Positions 1-4,489 of a stretch of DNA of 6,169 bases are shown here, one piece after another. Made by a program: the position numbers and the translations under genes. The stretch comes from UBA11524 sp964391995 (GTDB taxonomy: Bacteria; Bacillota; Clostridia; Christensenellales; Aristaeellaceae). Within the stretch, counting starts at the first letter, position 1, and each line of letters begins with the position of its first letter. Location: positions 1 through 6,169 of the forward strand of contig CAYMOM010000118.1 of the NCBI GenBank assembly GCA_964391995.1, written 5' to 3'. Below the pieces are notes generated by a model, which was not told the origin of the DNA, ran no database searches, and saw nothing but the letters and a program-made list of their open reading frames with translations.

Positions 1-20
1 AGTGACGTAGCGCAAATCCT

Positions 21-47
21 CGAAAAAGTGGCTTTGCCACTTTTTCG
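21..47. terminator. Perfect hairpin, probable bidirectional intrinsic terminator
   Basis: Two perfectly complementary 12-nt arms (21-32 CGAAAAAGTGGC and 36-47 GCCACTTTTTCG) flank a TTT loop. The GC core (GTGGC/GCCAC) is preceded by five A and followed by five T, so it reads as an intrinsic terminator on either strand. It probably serves a gene that ends just left of the window. Its near-perfect palindrome could also be a dispersed repeat of the REP type; only a genome-wide count would tell. Confidence 0.55.
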
Positions 48-56
48 ACACCCTGG

Positions 57-83
57 CCGGACGGTGATTCGTCCGGATTTTTT
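57..83 (+). terminator. Second intrinsic terminator, rightward
   Basis: A 7-bp GC-rich stem (57-63 CCGGACG with 70-76 CGTCCGG) closes a 6-nt loop and is followed, after one A, by six T (78-83). This is the usual layout of a Rho-independent terminator on the + strand. It lies 9 nt after the first hairpin, so the two form a tandem terminator that insulates the opp operon from upstream transcription. Confidence 0.6.
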
Positions 84-130
84 GTGCCTGTGCAATTATC
101 AGCATGTAAGCATGAAAATGAAAGATTCAA

Positions 131-248
131 AACCATTCCTGCATTTTCCTCAGGGGGATTTCCGGGAAGAACACGGGCTGATACAGCCTGCTTGCGCAGG
201 GCGCCCGGGCTTTTCCGAATGAAAAAGTATGATTATGCAGGAATGGTT
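131..248. repeat. 118-bp inverted-repeat element, possible structured RNA
   Basis: The outer arms are a perfect 14-bp inverted repeat: AACCATTCCTGCAT at 131-144 and ATGCAGGAATGGTT at 235-248. Inside, 163-169 can pair with 211-217 (7 bp including two G-U pairs), 174-178 CGGGC with 203-207 GCCCG, and 187-191 CCTGC with 196-200 GCAGG around a TTGC loop. These pairings nest in register into one long rod. GGCTG (176-180) and CAGCC (184-188) offer a competing hairpin, so a switch between folds is conceivable. It lies between the upstream terminators and the proposed oppB promoter. It resembles no riboswitch class I recognise. Its nature (small RNA, regulatory DNA, or remnant of a small mobile element) is undetermined. 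Confidence 0.5.
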
Positions 249-289
249 GTTTTTCCTGTGTATTTTCGTGCATTTTTCCCGGTGACGGG

Positions 290-318
290 TTGCATTTTCA
301 TGTGCGTTGGAGTAAAAT
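290..318 (+). promoter_or_regulatory. Candidate sigma-A-type promoter of the opp operon
   Basis: TTGCAT (290-295) is separated by exactly 17 nt from TAAAAT (313-318). The -10 matches the housekeeping consensus at five of six positions, the -35 only at its first three. Transcription would start near 325, leaving a leader of about 60 nt before oppB. The weak -35 and a TGCATTTT motif overlapping it would suit a regulated promoter, but no known operator is recognised. Confidence 0.4.
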
Positions 319-353
319 ACCCGACATACAGCAGGCTTTTGCACCTGTTAGTA

Positions 354-370
354 TGCCGGAGGTTCCGGCG
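354..370 (+). promoter_or_regulatory. 5'-UTR hairpin just upstream of the oppB RBS
   Basis: GCCGGA (355-360) and TCCGGC (364-369) form a perfect 6-bp GC-rich stem with a 3-nt GGT loop, extended by a T-G wobble pair (354/370). It ends directly before the GAGAGGAG ribosome binding site (373-380) and leaves that site single-stranded. It lacks a T-run, so it is not a terminator. A role in mRNA stability or in presenting the ribosome binding site is plausible but is inference. Confidence 0.45.
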
Positions 371-387
371 GAGAGAGGAGCTTTGGA

Positions 388-1299
388 ATGCTCAAGTATG
401 CAGTCAAGCGCATTCTGCTTGCCGTGTTAACCGTTCTGATCATCGCGGCCATCACCTTTTTTGCGATGAACGCGATCCCCGGCGGCCCCTTTGCCAGCGA
501 AAAGGCCAAGGATCCCGCCACCATGGCCATGCTGGAAAAACGCTTTGGCTTGGATAAGCCCCTTGGCGAGCAGTTTGTGAACTATATTGTAAACCTGCTC
601 CATGGCGACCTGGGCATCTCCACCAAAACCAACCGGGAAATCAGCGATATTATTACCGAGAGCTTTGGCGTTTCTGCCAAGCTGGGCCTGATGGCTGCCG
701 GCATCGCCGTGGTGTTCGGCCTGGTGCTGGGGTGCATTGCCGCCCTGAACCGGGGCAAGTGGCTGGACCGCATTATCATCTTCTTCACCACCCTTCTGGT
801 GTCCGTGCCCAACTTTGTTCTGGCAACCTTCCTGCTGCTCATCTTCTGCCTGCAGCTGAAGTGGATTGGCGTGTGGAACCCGGCGAACCCCAACTACATC
901 CTGCCGGTGATCGCCCTGGCCATGAACCCCATGGCCTACATCACCCGCCTGACCAAGTCCAGCATGCTGGACGTGCTGGGTCAGGACTACATCCGCACCG
1001 CCCGGGCCAAGGGTGTGCGCGGCAGCCTGGTTATCTTCAAGCATGCGCTGCGCAATGGCCTGATACCCGTCATTACCTATGTTGGCCCCATGACCGCCTA
1101 CATCCTTACCGGCTCCATGGTGGTGGAAACCGTGTTTACCATCGGCGGCCTGGGCACCCAGTTTGTGAAATCCATCGGCAATCAGGATTACCCGCTGATC
1201 ATGGCTACCACCATTTTCCTGGCGGTGCTGATGGTGCTTGCCACCCTTATCAGCGACCTGGTGTACAAGCTGGTTGACCCCCGCATCACGCTGGAGTAA
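388..1299 (+). CDS. oppB: Oligopeptide ABC transporter permease OppB
   Basis: This 303-aa integral membrane protein is one half of the channel through which the Opp importer moves peptides into the cytoplasm; it pairs with OppC. The N-terminus has the family's typical first helix (about residues 7-29) ending in the NAIPGGPF segment. It is followed by an extracytoplasmic region (about 30-97) with the typical HGDLGIS stretch, then five more hydrophobic segments near 98-120, 130-157, 171-190, 225-247 and 270-293. The EAA coupling loop that contacts the ATPases is at about 200-223 (YIRTARAKGV, then KHALRNGLIP), and the protein ends in the usual DPRI-type motif. The length is normal for OppB/DppB. 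AGGAG at 376-380, 7 nt from the ATG, supports this start. It is the first gene of the operon. DppB would be the alternative name; the substrate class is set by the adjacent OppA. Confidence 0.95.
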   Translation: MLKYAVKRILLAVLTVLIIAAITFFAMNAIPGGPFASEKAKDPATMAMLEKRFGLDKPLGEQFVNYIVNLLHGDLGISTKTNREISDIITESFGVSAKLGLMAAGIAVVFGLVLGCIAALNRGKWLDRIIIFFTTLLVSVPNFVLATFLLLIFCLQLKWIGVWNPANPNYILPVIALAMNPMAYITRLTKSSMLDVLGQDYIRTARAKGVRGSLVIFKHALRNGLIPVITYVGPMTAYILTGSMVVETVFTIGGLGTQFVKSIGNQDYPLIMATTIFLAVLMVLATLISDLVYKLVDPRITLE

Positions 1300-1313
1300 G
1301 GAGGAGGCACCCC

Positions 1314-2396
1314 ATGAAACACGAGTTTAAGGACGATATGCTTCCCCGGAAGCATTTTCTGAGCATGCAGATTGACCTGCACAAGTTTTCCTGGGCCACG
1401 GATGAAGAGAAGCAGCAGCATGAAACCATGCGCGAGTCTACAACCTTCTTCCGCGATGGCATGCGCAAGCTGATGAAGAACCCCCTGGCGGTAGCCAGCA
1501 TCATCGTGCTGGTTGTGCTGGTGCTGACCATTGTCATTGTGCCCATGGTGTACCCCTACAGCTATTCCGAAATGGTTACCGTCAATGGCAAGCGCGACAA
1601 GACCGCCAAGAACCTGGCGCCCTTCGAATACTCCAAAATGGAGCAGCAGGCCATTGAAGAGGGCGCGGAGATCTTCCCCCACATCTTCGGCACCGATGAG
1701 CTTTGCCGGGATTACTTCATCCGCGTGGTATACGGCGCCAGGGTCAGCCTGCTGGTGGGCCTGTTCGCCAGCCTGATCGTGCTGGTGATTGGCCTTCTGT
1801 ACGGCTCCATATCAGGCTACTTTGGCGGCAAGGTTGACCTGGTGATGATGCGTATTGTGGACATCATCTATTCCCTGCCCGATACCCTGATGGTCATCCT
1901 CCTCAGCGTGGTGCTGGGGCAGACCATCGGCCCGCTGATCCAGGGCACGGCCCTGGCCAAGATTGGCAACAACATGATCAGCCTGTTCGTGGTGTTCGGC
2001 CTACTGTACTGGGTTGGCATGGCCCGCCTGGTGCGCGGACAGATTCTCTCCATTAAGAATAACGAGTATGTGCTGGCTGCCAAGGCCATGGGCGCAGGCT
2101 CCGGCCGGATCATCCGCAAGCACATCCTGCCCAACTGCATGAGCGTTATCTTCATTTCCGTGGCGCTGCAGGTGCCCTCCGCCATCTTTACCGAGAGCTT
2201 CCTCAGCTTCATCGGCCTGGGCGTGCAGGCCCCCATGCCCTCTCTGGGTTCTCTGGCCAATGCAGCCCGCGGCGGCATGCAGCTTTACCCCTGGAAGATG
2301 CTCTACCCCGCTGTGGCCATCTGCCTTATCGTGCTGAGCTTTAACCTGCTGGGCGACGGTCTGCGCGATGCATTCGACCCCAAGCTGAGGAGGTAA
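1314..2396 (+). CDS. oppC: Oligopeptide ABC transporter permease OppC
   Basis: This is the second channel subunit of the Opp importer, partner of OppB. A long cytoplasmic N-terminus (residues 1-56, charged) precedes the first membrane helix (about 58-80). The family hallmark FGTDELCRD is at 125-133, followed by the conserved RVVYGARVSL segment. Further helices lie near 143-164, 189-207, 222-240, 276-298 and 331-350. The EAA loop that docks on the ATPases is at about 251-274 (EYVLAAKAMGA, then KHILPN), and the C-terminus is the typical GDGLRDAFDPKLR. At 360 aa it is longer than the roughly 300 aa usual for OppC. The extra length lies in the N-terminus, the extracytoplasmic stretch at 81-124 and an insertion near 204-220. 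Cys131 replaces the usual Gly of the GTDxxGRD motif. AAGGAGG (1298-1304) overlaps the oppB stop codon, indicating translational coupling. Confidence 0.95.
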   Translation: MKHEFKDDMLPRKHFLSMQIDLHKFSWATDEEKQQHETMRESTTFFRDGMRKLMKNPLAVASIIVLVVLVLTIVIVPMVYPYSYSEMVTVNGKRDKTAKNLAPFEYSKMEQQAIEEGAEIFPHIFGTDELCRDYFIRVVYGARVSLLVGLFASLIVLVIGLLYGSISGYFGGKVDLVMMRIVDIIYSLPDTLMVILLSVVLGQTIGPLIQGTALAKIGNNMISLFVVFGLLYWVGMARLVRGQILSIKNNEYVLAAKAMGAGSGRIIRKHILPNCMSVIFISVALQVPSAIFTESFLSFIGLGVQAPMPSLGSLANAARGGMQLYPWKMLYPAVAICLIVLSFNLLGDGLRDAFDPKLRR

Positions 2397-2402
2397 GGCA
2401 AA

Positions 2403-3416
2403 ATGAGCAATACGCCACTGCTGCAGGTGAAAAACCTGTCCACCACCTTTGATGTAGACGCCGGCGAGGTGCGCGCCGTCAATGGTATTTCCTTCAACCT
2501 GGATCACGGCAAGGTACTGGGCATTGTGGGCGAAAGCGGCTCCGGCAAGAGCGTGACAGCCTACTCCATCATGCGCATTCTGGTGGAGCCCGGCAAGATT
2601 TCCGGCGGCGAGATTCTGTACAACGGCGAAAACATTGTGAATTATTCCGAGAAGCAGATGCGCCAGTTCCGCGGCAAGCGGGTGAGCATCATCTTCCAGG
2701 ATCCCATGACCAGCCTGAACCCCACCTTCACCATTGGTAGCCAGCTGCGGGAGGCCATTATGCTGCACACCGGCCGCAACCGCCGGCAGGCCAACGAGCG
2801 CGCGCTGGAAATGCTCCAGCTGGTGGGCGTGAACGAGCCGGACAAGCGGCTGAAGCAGTACCCCCACGAGCTTTCCGGCGGCATGCGCCAGCGGGTGATG
2901 ATCGCCATGGCCCTGGCCTGCGAGCCGGATATCCTCATTGCCGATGAGCCCACCACCGCCCTGGACGTGACCATTCAGGCGCAGATCCTGGAGCTGATGA
3001 AGGACCTGCAAAAGAAGCTGGGCATGGCGATTATCATGATTACCCACGACCTGGGCGTCATTGCCGATATGTGCGATGAGATTATCGTTATGTATGCGGG
3101 CCGCGTGTGCGAGCGGGGTACCGTGGATGAAATATTCTACAATCCCCGGCACGAGTACACCAAGGGCCTTTTGCGCTCCATCCCCAAGCTGGATACCAAC
3201 CATGCCAAGCTGGAGCCCATTGCCGGCTCCCCTGTGGATTTGACCAACATGCCCAAGGGCTGCGCCTTTGCCTCCCGCTGCGACCGCTGCATGAAGATTT
3301 GCCTCAGCGAGCTGCCGGAGGAGGTTCGGGTGAACGACAGCCACATCGCCTCCTGCTGGATGAACGTGAAGCAGGTTTACGATGAAGCCGCCAAGGAGGG
3401 AAACACCAATGAGTGA
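2403..3416 (+). CDS. oppD: Oligopeptide ABC transporter ATPase OppD
   Basis: This cytoplasmic ATPase powers peptide import as a heterodimer with OppF. All nucleotide-binding motifs are intact in the 337-aa product: Walker A GESGSGKS (43-50), Q-loop Gln99 in IIFQDP, signature LSGGMRQR (157-164), Walker B DILIADEP (176-183) and H-loop His215. The C-terminal extension carries the oligopeptide-transporter motif with Cys287, Cys293, Cys300 and Cys318, plus an extra Cys296. In related peptide importers this region has been reported to bind an iron-sulfur cluster; binding here is inferred. The ribosome binding site (GAGGAGG, about 2387-2393) lies in the last codons of oppC and the genes are 6 nt apart, so translation is probably coupled. 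The family also includes DppD, which motifs alone do not separate. Confidence 0.95.
   Translation: MSNTPLLQVKNLSTTFDVDAGEVRAVNGISFNLDHGKVLGIVGESGSGKSVTAYSIMRILVEPGKISGGEILYNGENIVNYSEKQMRQFRGKRVSIIFQDPMTSLNPTFTIGSQLREAIMLHTGRNRRQANERALEMLQLVGVNEPDKRLKQYPHELSGGMRQRVMIAMALACEPDILIADEPTTALDVTIQAQILELMKDLQKKLGMAIIMITHDLGVIADMCDEIIVMYAGRVCERGTVDEIFYNPRHEYTKGLLRSIPKLDTNHAKLEPIAGSPVDLTNMPKGCAFASRCDRCMKICLSELPEEVRVNDSHIASCWMNVKQVYDEAAKEGNTNE
3393..3400 (+). promoter_or_regulatory. Ribosome binding site fixing the oppF start
   Basis: AAGGAGGG lies inside the 3' end of oppD, 8 nt before the ATG at 3409. That spacing favours 3409 over the in-frame upstream ATG at 3382, which has no comparable site. The resulting protein begins MSEHLLQVKDL, which aligns well with usual OppF N-termini. 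Confidence 0.8.
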
Positions 3417-4374
3417 GCATCTGTTGCAGGTGAAGGACCTCAAGCAGTATTTTCCCGTGAAGAACGGCTGGTTTGGCACCATTCCCCTGAAGGCCGTGGA
3501 CGGCGTTTCCTTCGACATTGACGAGGGCGAAACCCTGGGCCTGGTGGGCGAAAGCGGCTGTGGAAAGACCACCGTGGGCCGAAGCATCCTGCACCTGTAC
3601 AAGCCCACCGGCGGCGAGGTGATTTACCAGGGAAGGAAGATTACCCCCAAAAACGTTCACGAGTTCCGCAAGGATATGCAGATCGTGTTCCAGGATCCCT
3701 ACTCCTCCCTGAACCCCCGCATGACCGTCAGCGACATCGTTGGCGAGCCGCTGGACATTCACCACCTGTGCAAAACAAAGCACGAGCGGGATGAGCGCAT
3801 TGCCGAGCTGCTGACCCTGGTGGGCCTGAACTCCGACCATGCGCGCCGCTACGCCCACGAGTTTTCCGGCGGACAGCGCCAGCGCATCGGCATTGCCCGG
3901 GCACTGGCGGTAAACCCCAAGTTCATCGTCTGCGACGAGCCGGTTTCTGCCCTGGATGTGTCCATTCAGGCCCAGGTGATTAACACCTTTGAGGAGCTGC
4001 AGAGCAAGCTGGGCATTGCCTACCTGTTCATCGCCCACGACCTGCTGGTGGTGCAGCACATTTCCCGCCGCATTGCGGTAATGTATCTGGGCCGCATTGT
4101 GGAGATCGGCCCCGGGGATGAGATTATCAACAATCCCCAGCATCCCTACACCCAGAGCCTGATTTCCGCCATTCCCATTCCCGATCCCGATGTGGCGAAA
4201 ACCCGCCACCGCATTCCCCTGGAGGGTGATGTCCCCAGCCCCCTGCACATGCCCACCGGCTGCCCCTTCCGCACCCGCTGCCGCTATGCAACGGAGCAGT
4301 GTGCCAAGGAGTGTCCTTCCCTGCAGGAAACTGAACCCGGGCATTCCATCGCCTGCTGGAACCCCCACTATTGA
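3409..4374 (+). CDS. oppF: Oligopeptide ABC transporter ATPase OppF
   Basis: This is the second ATPase of the importer, working in the cytoplasm as a heterodimer with OppD on the OppBC channel. From the start at 3409 it is 321 aa, normal for OppF. Motifs: Walker A GESGCGKTT (47-55), Q-loop Gln95 in VFQDP, signature FSGGQRQR (152-159), Walker B KFIVCDEP (171-178) and H-loop His210. The OppF-type N-terminus (LKQYFPVKNG, then VDGVSFDI) separates it from OppD. The C-terminal extension has Cys285, Cys291, Cys298 and Cys316 with the same spacing as OppD, plus Cys302. The gene overlaps the oppD end by 8 nt, so the two ATPases are probably made in a fixed ratio by coupled translation. An in-frame ATG at 3382 would add nine residues but lacks a ribosome binding site. 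Confidence 0.94.
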   Translation: MSEHLLQVKDLKQYFPVKNGWFGTIPLKAVDGVSFDIDEGETLGLVGESGCGKTTVGRSILHLYKPTGGEVIYQGRKITPKNVHEFRKDMQIVFQDPYSSLNPRMTVSDIVGEPLDIHHLCKTKHERDERIAELLTLVGLNSDHARRYAHEFSGGQRQRIGIARALAVNPKFIVCDEPVSALDVSIQAQVINTFEELQSKLGIAYLFIAHDLLVVQHISRRIAVMYLGRIVEIGPGDEIINNPQHPYTQSLISAIPIPDPDVAKTRHRIPLEGDVPSPLHMPTGCPFRTRCRYATEQCAKECPSLQETEPGHSIACWNPHY

Positions 4375-4378
4375 CTCT

Positions 4379-4395
4379 GAAGGCCTAACGCCTTT
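4379..4395 (+). other. Small hairpin in the oppF-oppA gap
   Basis: AAGGC (4380-4384) and GCCTT (4390-4394) form a 5-bp stem with loop CTAAC, extended by a G-T wobble. It has no T-run, so it is not a complete terminator. It sits in the longest gap within the operon, just before the gene for the binding protein, which is usually needed in excess over the channel. A role in processing or stabilising the oppA part of the mRNA is possible. The stem is short and could be chance. Confidence 0.3.
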
Positions 4396-4423
4396 GGAAA
4401 TATAAAATCAGGAGGATACCAAG

Positions 4424-4489
4424 ATGAAAAAGCTGCTTGCTCTTGTGCTGGCCATGATGATGATCATGTCCTGCGCCGCTGCCATCGCC
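4424..4489 (+). other. Signal peptide of OppA
   Basis: The first 22 residues have a KK n-region, a hydrophobic core (residues 4-15) and two possible processing sites. Cleavage after Ala22 (AAAIA before Asp23) would be typical for signal peptidase I. Alternatively IMSC (14-17) is a weak lipobox with Met at -2, which would give a lipoprotein anchored at Cys17, as is usual for Gram-positive binding proteins. I cannot decide between them; either way the protein is exported. Confidence 0.75.

Larger units (their letters stand above)
84..387. other. Intergenic and leader region upstream of oppB
   Basis: I see no convincing gene in these 304 bases. The open frames here have no good ribosome binding site, resemble no known protein, and run across terminators or into oppB out of frame. 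The region holds the long inverted repeat at 131-248, a small hairpin with a GTGA loop (278-289, stem CCCG/CGGG), a candidate promoter (290-318) and a UTR hairpin (354-370). The motif TGCATTTT occurs three times (140-147, 269-276, 291-298), the last overlapping the proposed -35 element. It could be an operator motif or chance in AT-richer DNA. Confidence 0.6.

Noticed and set aside
101..114. Short direct repeat AGCATG at 101-106 and 109-114
   Set aside because: Only two copies of six bases; too little to call a binding site.
1..222. Open frame from the window edge to a stop at 220-222
   Set aside because: It runs through two terminator hairpins and the inverted-repeat region and resembles no known protein. 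Stops in the other two frames at 3-5 and 8-10 are better candidates for the end of an upstream gene, but that gene cannot be identified.
131..248. Call as a MITE-type mobile element
   Set aside because: The 14-bp ends fit, but I see no target-site duplication flanking them, and copy number is unknown. Kept as an inverted-repeat element only.
84..557. 157-aa open frame overlapping the oppB start
   Set aside because: It has no ribosome binding site, overlaps oppB out of frame by 170 nt, and has no familiar sequence.
3382..3408. Alternative upstream start for oppF
   Set aside because: The ATG at 3382 lacks a ribosome binding site; the site at 3393-3400 is well placed for 3409.
2001..3608. 535-aa open frame on the minus strand across oppC-oppD-oppF
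   Set aside because: It spans three genes with intact motifs on the + strand and has the His/Ala/Gly/Gln-rich composition of antisense shadows.
4371..4408. Internal promoter for oppA (TTGACT at 4371, TATAAAAT at 4401)
   Set aside because: The individual boxes look good, but the spacing between them is 24 nt, far from the usual 16-18. Not supported without transcript data.
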